A stretch of DNA of 64,000 nt from Naegleria lovaniensis (taxonomy: Eukaryota; Heterolobosea; Eutetramitea; Acrasida; Naegleriidae): contig NW_025407851.1 in assembly GCF_003324165.1 (NCBI RefSeq), forward strand, positions 372,001 through 436,000, given 5' to 3'. Below the pieces are notes generated by a model. It did not search any database. It saw nothing but the letters and a program-made list of their open reading frames with translations, and was not told the origin of the DNA. Every line of letters begins with the position of its first letter. Position 1 is the first letter of the stretch. Shown here piece by piece: positions 21,161 through 32,700 of the stretch. The position numbers and the translations under genes are program-made.

Positions 21161-21760
21161 TTATTTTGCTCTCAATTTTTGTTTTGTCTTTTCAAGTTGT
21201 GCTGTTAAATCTTCCATTTCTATGGCTTGCTTGATTATCAAAGAGAGAATGGATTGATGTTTGCAAGAAGTGAGAATTGAACTATGAGATTTTGACTTGG
21301 CAAAACAAATCATTGGCCCTATTTTAATCTTCCACACACAATTCCCGATCGTGACCGATTCTAATTCATATGGACAATGTGTTACAAGAAAAGAACTAAT
21401 ATTTGAAATTGAATATTTTTCCACAGCGTCCGTTTTAAAGATAAACAAATGTGATTCCAGGTACAAGAAAAGGTTTTGGGTATTTGGATTTGATGTCATT
21501 GACACAGGTTGTTGCAGTTGAGATAAAAGTTCGGAAGGTCTTGTTGAGGAATAATTTAACAATAGTGTTGGTTGAAACGCTACTACTTCTGAGGTGTGAA
21601 CGTTTTCATGATGGCACGAATGTGTTTCTGTCTGATCATGATTGTGTTGATTATTTGGTTGCAAAACTAGTAGTGCATGATTATTGGGACGAAATTGTTT
21701 TGCAAAATTTGGAAGATGAATTCTGGGAGGCGGAATGTAATGCTGTTGTTGTGATGGCAT
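21161..21760 (-). CDS. Hypothetical protein with C-terminal coiled coil
   Basis: 199 residues, ATG preceded by a run of A's (the pattern of real starts here), stop at 21,161. The first about 75 residues are His/Gln/Asn-rich. From about 75 on there is an ordered-looking stretch of alternating beta-type segments (NLFLYLESHLFIFKTD, SVTIGNCVWKIKIG) followed by a long helix ending in EMEDLTAQLEKTKQKLRAK. This head-then-coil layout resembles the XRCC4/XLF/PAXX superfamily of DNA-repair scaffolds, but the resemblance is architectural only, with no diagnostic motif. Treat as unknown. The tail-to-tail neighbour is the pseudouridine synthase gene. Confidence 0.55.
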   Translation of the reverse strand: MPSQQQHYIPPPRIHLPNFAKQFRPNNHALLVLQPNNQHNHDQTETHSCHHENVHTSEVVAFQPTLLLNYSSTRPSELLSQLQQPVSMTSNPNTQNLFLYLESHLFIFKTDAVEKYSISNISSFLVTHCPYELESVTIGNCVWKIKIGPMICFAKSKSHSSILTSCKHQSILSLIIKQAIEMEDLTAQLEKTKQKLRAK

Positions 21761-22014
21761 TTTTTAATAAGGAACTTTTAGTAGTTTTTAAACCAGGTTC
21801 ATATTTGGCAATTTTGCATGCATATCTGTATAGCTTACATTGAGTGCTTTTCTCTTTGCTTGTTTAATATATTCCCTGAATCATTTATCTCCCCATGCTA
21901 GGTCGATTACATGTAAAAGCCAATTTTCTGTGGACGCAAATTTAATAAAACCTGTAAATTTCAATTCAACTCTTGATGGGAATTGAGGTTTTCAAGATCG
22001 CAATCTCAAAAAAA

Positions 22015-22457
22015 ATGGCGGACATTGTGGTGCGAGTGATGGAATATTTACTGGACGAGAAGTTTGGCGAAGCTGTACGTATACAATGAGAGAGAGTCGA
22101 GTTTTTCATGGATCGTTAATGCTTACTTGAATACAACGACAATGATAAAATCAACAACTGATTCAGGTGGAGGAGTTTGCAAACAAGCATTGTGATATTT
22201 TTGAAATCGATGAAGAGGAACAAAAACTTGAATATACAAACGTGTACAATAAATTCCTAAAACTCTTTGAGGCAAAGGTAGAGGAAATGTTGAAGGAAAA
22301 TGGAGTAACTCCTCAACAATTTTATATTGAATGTAAGAAACTGTCCGATGCCGGTGATCAGGAAATTGTCGAGTTTTTACTGGCCTTGTCTGATTACGAA
22401 GTTTTCCTCAATATGATGAAAGAAATTAAATTAAGAAAATTAGGAAGAGAGAAATAA
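22015..22457 (+). CDS. BART-domain protein (ARL2BP / CFAP36 type)
   Basis: Two exons, 22015-22074 and 22167-22457 (donor GTACGT, acceptor TTCAG, phase 0), giving 116 residues. The whole protein is the all-helical BART domain: a first helix in the MADIVVRVMEYLLDEKFGEA exon, then FANKHCDIFEIDEEEQKLEY, which matches the CxxF-xxEEExKLxYT core of the family, and the LALSDYEVFLNMM region. BART proteins bind the GTP form of ARL2 or ARL3 small GTPases and act in tubulin folding, mitochondria or cilia. The length is nearer ARL2BP, while the motif wording is closer to CFAP36, whose long C-terminal extension is absent. The start ATG follows eight A's. A flagellar role would fit an amoeboflagellate but is inference. 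Confidence 0.8.
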
Positions 22458-22530
22458 AAGCCTGATGAGGTAAACGAGGTTCATTGGTTCATTCCTTTAT
22501 CCTGATTGGAATTGATTTAAATCAAAAAGC

Positions 22531-23466
22531 TCAACGCTTCTTTTTTCTAGATCGAGAGGTCGGAGGAGGTGATTCCAACAGCATGACCTTTCGTTCTTTC
22601 AAGAAGGTTGATGGAACGTTCTCACCATTAACTTTATCAACACTTGCGTTGGTTTTGCTTGCATCTAGCACCTTGTTGAGCAAGGGAACTGCTGCCGATT
22701 GGGAGATAGGTTTGCATGCCTCCAATGGAAAACTATGTTCCTTCAAGCTCGACAGATTTGGGAATAATACATGGTCCACGAAGAGTTTTCCTGTCGGAAG
22801 TATATCAGTATGGCCTGCGTCAGTTGAAGATAGATTGTCAATAAGGAAGAATTCATACGAGGGTTCAATGTTTGGAGATGTGAATCGTGGACCGTTCCTG
22901 TTGTCGTTCTTCTCACCAAAGTTGAGTATTCCTTCTTTCCTTAATGATCTTGCTTGGTCGGAGGTCATTATTTGATGATACAATTGTTGGTGAAGAACGA
23001 GTACATCATTTCTTAAACGAAGATTTTCATCGTGTAGCTGTAGAAAATCTCTTCTGGAAATTGTCGTATTCTGTTGCTGATTATCGTCTACCTTGTCGAC
23101 ATCTGACACTTTTTGTTTTTTGAAGATGCTCTCCATAGAGTTTGAGTCTATTCGGTCCTTTCTCTTGACAGCAACCTCGTTGGGTTCATTATTTACAGTT
23201 GGTTCATCCTCTTTCTTCCCATCGGAGGATGAATTCGCTGCCTCAGCAGCCTGTCTCTGAGTTTGTTTCTCAATAATAGGTTTCCATAACCTTCTTCTCG
23301 CATTAATAAACCAGTTATTCACCTGAGTGGTCGTGAGTTTTGTTTCTTGTGCCAACTGATTTTTTTCATCCTCGGTGGGATAAGGATGTTGGAAATGATC
23401 ATAGAGCCAATTTTTCAAATGCTCCACAGCGTCCTTGGGTAAGGTTCCCCTTGAAAGTTTGGGCAT
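22531..23466 (-). CDS. TALE-class homeobox transcription factor
   Basis: Starts at 23,466 (ATG after a run of A's; the frame is open a little further to an ATG at 23,493), stop at 22,531, 311 residues. The homeodomain lies at the extreme N-terminus: [20 protein letters not shown] is followed by YPTEDEK, the three-residue loop extension (Pro-Tyr-Pro) that defines TALE proteins (PBX, MEIS, KNOX), and the recognition helix has [10 protein letters not shown]. The rest is disordered, with a basic KRK patch, a short coiled-coil-like region ([19 protein letters not shown]) and a terminal RSRKKKR. It probably binds TGAC-type sites in the nucleus. No KNOX or MEIS partner domain is visible, so it is a minimal TALE factor. 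Confidence 0.9.
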   Translation of the reverse strand: MPKLSRGTLPKDAVEHLKNWLYDHFQHPYPTEDEKNQLAQETKLTTTQVNNWFINARRRLWKPIIEKQTQRQAAEAANSSSDGKKEDEPTVNNEPNEVAVKRKDRIDSNSMESIFKKQKVSDVDKVDDNQQQNTTISRRDFLQLHDENLRLRNDVLVLHQQLYHQIMTSDQARSLRKEGILNFGEKNDNRNGPRFTSPNIEPSYEFFLIDNLSSTDAGHTDILPTGKLFVDHVLFPNLSSLKEHSFPLEACKPISQSAAVPLLNKVLDASKTNASVDKVNGENVPSTFLKERKVMLLESPPPTSRSRKKKR

Positions 23467-23720
23467 TTTTTTTTCAATAAGGCTCCTCATCACAGTCTTG
23501 GTTTCTTCCTCGTTTCAATTACATTAATGGAATTTTGTAAGAGTCATGAATGCGAAGAGTTGGATTTATTCAATAATTGTCATTGGTTGTTTGTTGACGG
23601 GGTTGTAATTTATTGGCCGCAAAAGGAAGGTGATAAGCCAAAATTCGCCAACAGAACCTATTTTCAACAAGTGAGTTCCTTTGACACAGTAAAAAAATTA
23701 AAAAAAATTCATCATCAACC

Positions 23721-24599
23721 ATGGTCAATGATAATGCTGAAACCTATAATTACTCTCTTAAAAATTCAAACGAGAACAATAGACCATTCATTGATGACAT
23801 TGTTTTTGAAATTCTTCATTTCCTTGAATCATTGTTTATAATTCAAATTTGTATGAAAATTTCGAAACAATGGAGACAGATATCATTTCAAATTCCGCTA
23901 TCCTTATCATTCAAAGGAAATCAGTTTAAACAAGTTCGTAAATCAATCATACTTTTAGGTGAATGTTTGAAAAATTTGACTTGTTTGGATTTGAGTTATA
24001 ATCAAATGGGTAATGGAGGAGTTAAAAATATTGCTACAAGTGAAACATTGAAGAATTTGATTTCTTTGAACCTGTATCGCAATGAAATTGGTAGTGAAGG
24101 CGTCAAATATATTTCTGTAAGCGAATCGTTGAAGAATTTGACTTGTTTGAATCTGGGTAGCAATCAAATTGGCAATGAAGGTGTTAAATATATTGCTGCG
24201 AGTGAATGGTTGAAAAATTTGACTTGTTTGGATCTGTATCGCAATGGAATTGGTAATGAAGGAGTTAAATATATTGCTACAAGTGAATCGTTGAAGAATT
24301 TGACTTGTTTGGATCTGTTTATAAACAGAATTGGCAATGAAGGCGTCAAATTTATTTCTTCAAGTGACAAGTTGAAGAATTTGACTTGTTTGGATCTGAG
24401 TAACAATCAAATCGGCAATGAAGGAGTTAAATATATTGCTACCAGTGAATGGTTAAAGAATTTAACTTCTTTGAAGCTGTATGGCAATCAAATTGGCAAT
24501 GAAGGTGTTAAATATATTGCTGCAAGTGAATCGTTGAAAAATCTGAATTCTTTAGACCTGGATTACAATTCATTCGGTAGCAGTATAGATATTCTGTAA
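23721..24599 (+). CDS. F-box-like, RNI-type leucine-rich repeat protein
   Basis: 292 residues. The N-terminus (DDIVFEILHFLESLFIIQIC) resembles an F-box, then seven full and one partial near-identical 27-residue repeats (LKNLTCLxLxxNxIGNEGVKYIAxSE) of ribonuclease-inhibitor type. Such repetitive LRR proteins are numerous in Naegleria, and many may act as ubiquitin-ligase adaptors; that function is inference. The repeats are also very similar at DNA level (see the repeat entry). The start ATG at 23,721 has ordinary context. An open frame upstream (23,527-23,670, ending at a GTGAGT donor-like site) could be an additional 5' exon, but no acceptor that joins in frame was found. Confidence 0.75.
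   Translation: MVNDNAETYNYSLKNSNENNRPFIDDIVFEILHFLESLFIIQICMKISKQWRQISFQIPLSLSFKGNQFKQVRKSIILLGECLKNLTCLDLSYNQMGNGGVKNIATSETLKNLISLNLYRNEIGSEGVKYISVSESLKNLTCLNLGSNQIGNEGVKYIAASEWLKNLTCLDLYRNGIGNEGVKYIATSESLKNLTCLDLFINRIGNEGVKFISSSDKLKNLTCLDLSNNQIGNEGVKYIATSEWLKNLTSLKLYGNQIGNEGVKYIAASESLKNLNSLDLDYNSFGSSIDIL
23967..24596 (+). repeat. 81-bp tandem repeats encoding LRR units
   Basis: Seven full 81-bp units and a partial eighth, each beginning TTGAARAATTTGACTTG or a close variant and sharing long identical stretches such as GGAGTTAAATATATTGCT. Similarity at silent positions suggests recent unit duplication or gene conversion, and makes this stretch prone to copy-number change and assembly collapse. 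Confidence 0.85.
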
Positions 24600-25160
24600 A
24601 AACATAATTTATACTAATCGTAGCGAGGGGCGGAAAGTTTTGATTATAAACAATTAATGAATTTAAATCCCACCTACTCAATAATAATTATTTAAGATTT
24701 CAAACTGAACTAGTTGGTCAACAAGATCAATTACTTGTCCAAAAGATTCGAACAAGATAGTCCTGCATTATCGAGGAGGGCCTCAACAAATCCGCAGCCA
24801 GAACATTTGTCAAACTTTATTTCATCCGCATGGAATGGGTTCCAAGAGCATAGTACAGCAGGATGACTTGTTTTGGCCCCAAATAAACAAACAGCAAAGA
24901 CATGTCCATAATTATTAAAGACACACAATCGAACATACGATTGTCAATTCTTGCACATGCAACAAAGAAGAAAATACTACTTCTTGAAACGTATCTCGAG
25001 TTCGACAACCGATCCAAGGATGTTGTCCAGGCGTTGCACTGTCATGATGCTCCTCCTTACCACAAGAGCATTAAGGATTAGTTTGATATTTAAATATGTA
25101 TATGTATATTTAAATATTTAAATATATTTTAAATTCCAATAAATAAAAATAATTAAAAAA
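24600..25160. other. Intergenic with possible gene remnants
   Basis: About 560 bp. A plus-strand open frame of about 59 codons ending at the TAG near 25,080 (…RSKDVVQALHCHDAPPYHKS…) and a minus-strand frame (24,928-24,731) both look faintly protein-like, but neither has splice sites or a convincing start. The last 80 bp (25,085-25,160) are nearly pure A/T with repeated ATTTAAATAT and lead into the ATP23 start. Best read as intergenic with possible decayed coding sequence. Confidence 0.45.
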
Positions 25161-26111
25161 ATGACAAAAAGTAACAATGATGACATTGATGATGAAATAT
25201 TAATTCCACTCGATCGAACACAGAGGAGATTGAAAGATTCCGATCTGGAACAAGCCAAGCTTGTGTACAATACTATTGAAAAATGTCGTCGAGATACGGA
25301 ATATGTGTTAGAGCATGATTTGAGGACCCGAAAATTATTGCAAGCGGTTCAACAACATTGTGATTCAAGAGTTCTTTCGGAGGTAGGATTTGCAAAAATT
25401 TGAAAAAATAGAAATATAATTGAATAATTCATAATTCGCTTTGAAATGTTTGCAATTTGAAAAATTTCAATCAAAATGAAAAATTCTATCAAAATGCTCC
25501 TCATTGTTTCGTCAATCAAAATGTTATTTTCTCCACAACAATCAATGGATAGGGAATTTTGTTGAAAAAGTGTACGAATGAAGATTTTAATGAATTTTCA
25601 ATTCGAGGTGAAATGAGTGAACCACAGAAACGAATTAAATTATGTTGTAATAGACTTGCTGGAATTCCAGAATTGAGAAGGACATTAATTCATGAGCTTG
25701 TCCATTCGTTCGATCACTGCAGAGTATGTTGATGCATGATTTAAAAGATATATTCAAATATATCTTTTGAATACTAATTTGTGAATTCAAGTTGAGGAAA
25801 ACAAGACATGTTGGATGTAATTTTATTGCGTGTACAGTATGTGTTCATAATGTTTTTTTAGGAATGAATTCATCGATTCATTGATGAACTACCTTTTACA
25901 TCCATAGGAAATTAGAGCATATGCTCTTGGAGGTCAATGTGATTTACCCGTAGATTTGGCTAAATTTGATGGAAATCGAGATGAATGTATCAAATATTGG
26001 GCCACAATGAGTACAATACGGAATTGTGACAATGGTGTAGAAGCTGTTGAGCGAATGTTTGAAAAATGTCACAAAGATCTTTCGCCGTTTAACTTGGAGG
26101 AAAAGCATTGA
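25161..26111 (+). CDS. ATP23: ATP23 mitochondrial inner-membrane metalloprotease
   Basis: Four exons, 25161-25382, 25553-25723, 25792-25836 and 25908-26111, all phase 0, giving 213 residues (family about 220-250). ATP23 matures subunit 6 of the ATP synthase in fungi and helps its assembly in the intermembrane space. The zinc-protease motif is HELVHSFDHCR (His121, Glu122, His125), and the paired cysteines around it (KLCCNRLAG, DHCR, HVGCNFIACTEIRA, GGQCDL, CIKYW, RNCDNG) match the family's oxidatively folded cysteines. Exon 3 is a 15-codon micro-exon carrying VGCNFIACT, required to join to EIRA. Donors are GTAGGA, GTATGT and GTATGT; acceptors are ATAG, CAAG and ATAG. No classic presequence is seen, as usual for this cysteine-import substrate. 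Confidence 0.92.
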
Positions 26112-26167
26112 TTTTGTAAAGTCCATGATTTGATTCCAGTTGGAATCGTAATTCAAAAATCATCCCA

Positions 26168-27589
26168 TCATTTTTTGCACAAAAATTTGCAATCGTCATC
26201 ATCTTCTTCTTCATCATCGTCGTCAATCACAATTACATGATCCACTATAGGTGGTGCTAAAACTCTAGTGTTTGTTATGTTCGTTGGAAGGGGAGATTTG
26301 TGTAACGTAGATCCTTCACATTGCAGTTTTGTTTGCTTTTCAATTTGTTGTGTTTGTGGTGTTAATATTGTGTCTTTTTGCAGTTTGACATTTTTGCATA
26401 CTTTTGGAGTGTCCATATTTTCCAATTTAATAGGCTGTCGTGATTGGGATTTTCTTGGTGTCTCAATAATTTGTTTTTCGTCTTCATTACTGGATTCTGC
26501 TTTGATTACTGTAGAGTTCACACTCAAAGAAGATGAGTGATTGTTATGTCCTTCCATCTTTACAACAGTAGATGGTTGAACATTTGATGGTGCCGTATTT
26601 TCTTGCTGGCTATTGGAATCTGTGTTTTGAGTACCGCTCAATGTAAATTCCTTGATTACAGACACAATTTCTTGAATGTACTTGTCCCTACATTGACCTT
26701 TCACTGTTTTAAACAATTCACAGTTAGGATTGGTTGCTTTTGTAAGAGCAATTAACTCAATATTATCTTTTGAAATAATTTCTGACACATCTCGTCGATT
26801 CGATACTTTTCGTAATCTCGCAATAATTTGGTTAGTCAGTTTCTCTTGAGGAGTTTCAGGCTCTTTTGGAGGAAGTGGTGGAGGAGAATAAAATTCAAAA
26901 GGATCATCATTTGATTTACATTTCTTTTCTGGAGACTGAAAGTCTAATTGAGATCCGTCATGTTCTCGTTTACTACAGTCGACTGGTCTCAATTTACTTG
27001 TGGCAGAATCTCCAAGCATCATGAAACTTGAATCTAAAAATCCAAGACCTAATATTGCGTCACAACAGGCTGGCGTAAATTGTCTTGCTTCGAGACGCTC
27101 TTTTTGTCTTCGATCCCGTTCTCTTGCTGCTTCCGGAAAATCTCTTCGAAGTCTATTTTCAATTTGTCTATTAGAAATTTTAGGAGTTCTTTGTGTTCTA
27201 TATACATTATTATACATGAATTCTGATCTTGATTTTCGGGAGGATTGCGTTACATAGGGACTTTGAAATGGAGATATTCCAGAAATATCGGAAATTGCAT
27301 CCGTTTCATTTGCATTTCTTTGATTTGGAGTATGAAGTACTTGTGTCGGAGAAGGTAATTCATATTCCAATTCTTCATCATTTCGAGAAAGAGCAACACT
27401 CTCTAAATCATCATCATCATCAAAATTATTTTCATTCATCATCAAGCTATGATGATTGTGTTGCAATTGAGAATTTACAAATGAATCATGATGAGGTTCT
27501 TCTTGATCCTCCAATTCTTCTTCCTCGTTGTTCCGATGATGTTGAGAAGAAGAAGATGAATGATCCCTCCTCACACTCAATCGACTCAT
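26168..27589 (-). CDS. Unknown acidic, low-complexity protein
   Basis: 473 residues from the ATG at 27,589 (follows six A's; the frame is open to 27,616 without a better start). Not recognised. The N-terminus is Ser/His/Glu/Asp-rich. A basic helical stretch at about 145-180 (NRLRRDFPEAARERDRRQKERLEARQ in part) is followed by a hydrophobic patch (CCDAILGLGFLDSSFMMLGD). A second ordered region lies at about 265-330 (QIIARLRKVSNRRDVSEII; CELFKTVKGQCRDKYIQEIV). The C-terminus is an Asp/Glu run before CKFLCKK. The composition suggests a nuclear protein; no enzyme motif. Confidence 0.7.
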   Translation of the reverse strand: MSRLSVRRDHSSSSSQHHRNNEEEELEDQEEPHHDSFVNSQLQHNHHSLMMNENNFDDDDDLESVALSRNDEELEYELPSPTQVLHTPNQRNANETDAISDISGISPFQSPYVTQSSRKSRSEFMYNNVYRTQRTPKISNRQIENRLRRDFPEAARERDRRQKERLEARQFTPACCDAILGLGFLDSSFMMLGDSATSKLRPVDCSKREHDGSQLDFQSPEKKCKSNDDPFEFYSPPPLPPKEPETPQEKLTNQIIARLRKVSNRRDVSEIISKDNIELIALTKATNPNCELFKTVKGQCRDKYIQEIVSVIKEFTLSGTQNTDSNSQQENTAPSNVQPSTVVKMEGHNNHSSSLSVNSTVIKAESSNEDEKQIIETPRKSQSRQPIKLENMDTPKVCKNVKLQKDTILTPQTQQIEKQTKLQCEGSTLHKSPLPTNITNTRVLAPPIVDHVIVIDDDDEEEDDDDCKFLCKK

Positions 27590-27745
27590 TTTTTTGCTAT
27601 GGAAAGGGAACTCCAAACAACAACAACAGTTGGTGTGTTAACAAGAAACACAAATAACCTTGTTTTTCTCTCCCATTTACAGTTGTGGTTAATCTTTGAA
27701 CTTTTCCCTTTGTAATCGTTCAATGACGACAACTTTTACAAAAAA

Positions 27746-29276
27746 ATGCATCAACAACCCCAACAACTCAATACGTTCACTCAACAGAGACATTCCTTTC
27801 AGACCACCCATCATGATCTGGAGGGCAATGGATTGAACGGATCATCCTCCTCCTCTCCATCTGTTTCCATTCCCATGCCTTTCTCAACCACTTCGGGATA
27901 CAATGCTTCGGGAACATCCTCCACAACAAGAAAGGCTTCTTCTGCTGGAACGGGTATGAAAAGAGGTTTTTTAGTGCGGATGAAACGAATTGCGAGATTG
28001 TGTGGTTGTTCTTCATCATCAGCATCGTCGTTATCCTCAAAGGATAAATTATCAATGGATGAATTTTTGAATCAAGAGGACAAGAGTGCAAAAGGAAAAA
28101 CTAGTACGAGAATCAATCGATGTTGTATGGGAGTAGGAATGACATTGATTGTGTTTTTAATGATGTGTTATTGGTTTGTTTATGTGTGGAATGCTCCATA
28201 TTATCGATTGGAAGCAAGTGGACCTCTGATTCATGAAAAGGATGCTGCAATGGTTGCAGATAAGAGGTATTTGATCAAAACTAGGACTTATCCATCGTTT
28301 TGGATTGTTGCATTGTCACCTCAAAAGGTATTGTGTTTATTGATAGCGTATCTCAATTTGAGTGATCATTATGAACTTTTTCACATATTTCGGAATCACT
28401 TGATGACACTATTCATTCAATTTTATTGTACCTTTTTCAACAACGATGTGACATTAATATTTTACTCTCCATTATTTCCATTATTAGGACGTTTGGATTA
28501 GTCGTCAACTCTATGAACGAGGATGGTGGGAAAGTGCTATTGAAGATACATTTGAAAAGATTTTAAAAGAATTTTTCAAAAAGAATGCTCTGGCAAAAGA
28601 ATCCAACAAGAAAACATGCAGAGTGGTTGACGTTGGAGGCAATTTAGGTTTTTTCAGCTTGCTGTCAGCTGCTTGGGGATGTCAAGTGAAAACCTACGAA
28701 GTACAACCTGATATGATTAAGAAAATTCAAGCATCCAGCGTGATTAATGGTTTTGAACACTTAATGACCATTAGACATCGAGCAGTAGATTCCGAATCTG
28801 GAAAATTTGTTGGATTTGCTCTTGGCTCATCCGATAACTTGGGCTCTGCATTTGTATATAATCCTGATGAAAACGATAAAACAGTCAAGATTGAGACTGT
28901 CACACTCAATGACGAGCTCATGACAGACATCAAAGATCCAAACAATAACAGAATTACACTCCTCAAAGTCGATGTCGAAGGAAATGAGATGAAAGTTTTC
29001 CAAGGAGCTGGAAAGGTACTCAAATATGTGGACAATGTTCTTGTCGAAGTTAGCAGAAGCAGTCTTCTCGCTGTAAAATTATTGATTGAGCATGGATTTA
29101 ATGTCATTACCGTTTTGGAGGAACCTCGATTAGTTTGGGGTTATTTTGTGAAAACTGCTCCTTCCAAAACGTTTATTAATCCCACGTATGAACAAGTTGC
29201 AGCATATGTGACTTCACTTGTCGGAAAGAGAGATGTTTGGTTCAGTAGAAAGGACACGGAAGCTATAACATTGTAA
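27746..29276 (+). CDS. FkbM-family SAM methyltransferase, membrane-anchored
   Basis: Two exons, 27746-28327 and 28488-29276 (donor GTATTG, acceptor TTAG, phase 0), 456 residues. FkbM proteins are class I, S-adenosylmethionine-dependent O-methyltransferases of small molecules or glycans. The SAM site is visible as VVDVGGNLGFFSLLSAAWGC (about 240-260), followed by the acidic ribose-binding YEVQP, and LLKVDVEGNEMKVFQGA is the typical FkbM motif. The N-terminal about 110 residues are Ser-rich and disordered, then comes a single membrane helix (MTLIVFLMMCYWFVYVW, about 132-150), so the enzyme is probably a type II membrane protein with its catalytic domain in the Golgi or ER lumen. Sugar methylation would be the natural guess. 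The weak GTATTG donor is supported by the frame and by conserved sequence after the join. Confidence 0.82.
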
Positions 29277-29779
29277 TTTGTATGGTTGCAGTTCTCCAAG
29301 TCAAAACCTTGATTGAATTTCCAACATGTTACCACTACGGTACTTCCCTATTTCACTATTTATTTCCAATAATTAAGTAATTTATTCTATGAACAATGAA
29401 GGGTGCAAGAATGCACCTCGTACTGTTGTTTATTACTTTCAATGTGAAATTTTAATGTAATTTATCACTTGCTATTGTCGTCGATGCTTTCTTATCACTT
29501 TTCAACAAGTTCCAACAACATCCAAAAAGAAATATTTTCAAATCGTTGCTGGCCGAGTTGTGGCACTTGACATTCGGTGAACACCCCTTTCTCACCAACT
29601 GTCACTAATCACAACAGAAATTTCAAATATCGACTCAGAAAACAACATTTATCATTCCAAATTTTCGGGATTGTATTCACCAAATGCTGTTCTTTTGAAA
29701 TCATCATCATCCAAAGATCTATCAAATTCACTAAATTTACTATACCCATTCATCATCATCTTCGCACAATTGAAACACA
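29277..29779. other. Intergenic region, 5' flank of the 1460-residue gene
   Basis: About 500 bp. Frames at 29,577-29,954 (plus) and 29,652-29,941 (minus) are shadows of the following gene's repetitive start region and its leader. Nothing else with coding, RNA or repeat character is visible. Confidence 0.5.
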
Positions 29780-32700
29780 ATGGGAAACAAACAAACAAAA
29801 CATGATTTCCATCACTACCATGGTAGTCCCATCCGTAAAACACAATCCAACCTCTCTCATCATTCCTATCCTTCTCCTTCGCTCAATCATCAATATCATC
29901 CGAATGGTGGCCATAATAACCACATGGATACAACAACACATGTCTCAGCATTAAACAGTGCTACCAATTCCCGTAATAATTCTAGTTTTAAAGGCTTAAC
30001 GCTCTTGCAAAATATTGGAAAACGGTTATCAAAGAATCAGATGATGGCCATCCCGAACACAATAGATGGTAAAGTACAGCAACAACAACAACAACATGGG
30101 AATGATCAATCTCCACCACAATTGAGTAAATCCTTTTCGTATCATTCAACTCGGAAGAGCCGAACATTGAGTCATGACGATGAAGAATTTGATGAGCCTA
30201 ATCATCATCATGAACAAGCACAACAACAAGCATCCACACAGAAAGGAGGACGAGGAAATATCAGTGGCAACAACAGCAATCATTCCATGAATTCAAGTGT
30301 TTTAGGATCATCATCGTCATGCTCTTCCACTACTCATATTCCGACTGAAAGTATTAATTCTTCCAACACAACTCTTAGTTCCATTCTGTCGTTGAGAGTG
30401 GACCACCATTCTCCCTCCAGTATCAACAACAATAACAATAACCAAATGACCAATTCCAATGTAATGGAAGGAACCACACCTCCAGTATCATCATCAACAA
30501 GTCCTACGACGAATCGAGTCCACAAAAAACGAACCTTTTCGGTTGGAGCTCTCTTCAAACGAAAATCACTTTCTCCGAGTGGTGGTGTTGCTGCTGCTAC
30601 AAGTCCTCCGAAATCATCATCATCCCCTCAATCGCCTTCTTCCCTTGCACTGGATGATACAAAAACAACAACAACTAGTATTGGAAAAACTAGTCGGTTG
30701 AATATATCAAATGGTTCCAATTCTCGGCATCCAGAAGACGAAGAAGAAGGAGAACCAACTCATACCACAACTGCTACTGCTACTACTTCACCTCCGAATG
30801 CATCTTCCTTTTCATCATCATCGCCACCACTTCCCTCAACATCTTCTCCCAAAAACAACCTCAAAAACGAATCTCTCATTCTGGGTTTGAAATCACTCTC
30901 TCAAAAATCACCTTCAAAACAACCTCAACATGAAGAAGAAGAAAAATCTGTGAATAGTGAACTCACTCTCATGATCCATCCTCACCTTAATAAGCATTCA
31001 CATTCATATCTAACGACGAGTCATCCAAAGAATAACCTCAAACCAATCATTACTCATAATAATACTCACACATTAACAGAACCATCATCGTTTCCACAAG
31101 ATGAAGAAGAAAAAGAACCTTCTTCTCCAACCGATTCAAGTGCTTCCTCCATCTCTTCTGTGAAAATATCCTTTTCACAATCTACCAAAGGGTCCATGTC
31201 TCCCATGCCCACTCGAACTGTGCCGTCATTAACCTTGTCATCCAATGATCCGAGACGAAAAAGTATTGGTGCATTTATATTTGAACCTTCTCGATTTTTG
31301 GTTCCGAAAACAAAGAGTCGAGACGAGTTGACCTTGTCACTGTCAAATTTATCACATAGTCCTCAATCTCCTCGATCTCCTGTAGAATGGACCATTTCTG
31401 AATCGAGGAAGGAACTTCGAAAGAGAGTTTTTTCTGTGAGGTTGGACACCAAGGAGGCCTCTACATTATCGAATGCATCGATTGCACGTGCCTTAATGAA
31501 TTTGGATGTGGAAAGTGTAATTGAGCAGCAACAGCAATTAGAACAATCCAAAGTGACACCTCATGTGGAACGCAAGGAAGCAACGCTTCAAAAGAATTCT
31601 CAACAACAAAATGCAACTTTACATCAAACCAAACAAAATGCTCAAACTCCACGAGGCATTGAGCCGCAAAACATGTCAGTCTTTGCATTCAAATTTCAAT
31701 TTTTATATTCCATGAGTACAACTGAACACATGATTGAGAAGCAATTGAATATGGATAGTTTGGAGAGAGATTTTTCGAGTGGAGAGTTGGACTCTTTGGA
31801 TGCTGTTGTGTCACAACCTTCACTGTTGTCCATGTCAACACAACAAGTGTCAAGTCATGGTGAAAAATTCAAAACCTTCGACGACAGAAGTCACGAAAAA
31901 GCATTATACGTCCGAGGGTTACAATCCATTTTCGAAAAATTGTGTAAAAGTCAATTAGCTCTCTCTGGCAAAAAAGAAGAGGATGTTACAGAAGAAATTA
32001 CACAACAAGATCGTGACTCATTCAAAATTGCCATCATGCTTGGAATTCCACATCAAGCTACCAAAATGATTCATCACGAAATTGATCAAGTCTTAACTTT
32101 TACTGGTGAATATGAATATTATGTGGAATGTAAGAGAAAGGAAAAACGAGAATTAATGCTTTTACTTCAAAAGTTGAAAAGTGAAACCAATTCACAAGCT
32201 GAACTCGTGCAACAACAAGTTGAAAATTTCTTTATCATGAAGAGAGAACAATTCCTTCTTTCGACATGGTCCTCTTCAACCAGTGCCAGCAACAGTACTA
32301 ACAACCATTCTTCTTCGTCGTCGACTCTTCAACAAAATAATTCGTCTCAACCATTGGTGACACCACCTTCTCAACCTCCAGTTGTTGAGAATGATAGCTC
32401 TACAGGGAGCACTACCATTGGCATTTCATCATTTTCTAGAAATAATTTAAACAAGAATCATGAGAATAATCAAAAAGAAGCAGGAACAGGTTCACCTTAT
32501 CCTTCTGCTGCTCATCATCATCAGAGAACTAATTCGAATGAATTTATTTTGGATACTTCCATTGCAAATCTTTTCAAGGCCGATCGAGTCGATTCCGATT
32601 CCAATTTCATGTCCGATCGAGAACGAGTCATTATTGAACAACAATCCATCAAATTCAAACATCCATTGAAATTGTACATTCTTTTCACAACGAACAACAA

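Noticed and set aside
23527-23841. 104-codon plus-strand frame before the LRR gene
   Set aside because: Overlaps the LRR start in another frame; a GTGAGT donor-like site at about 23,671 is present but no acceptor joins it in frame. Kept only as a possibility in the LRR entry.
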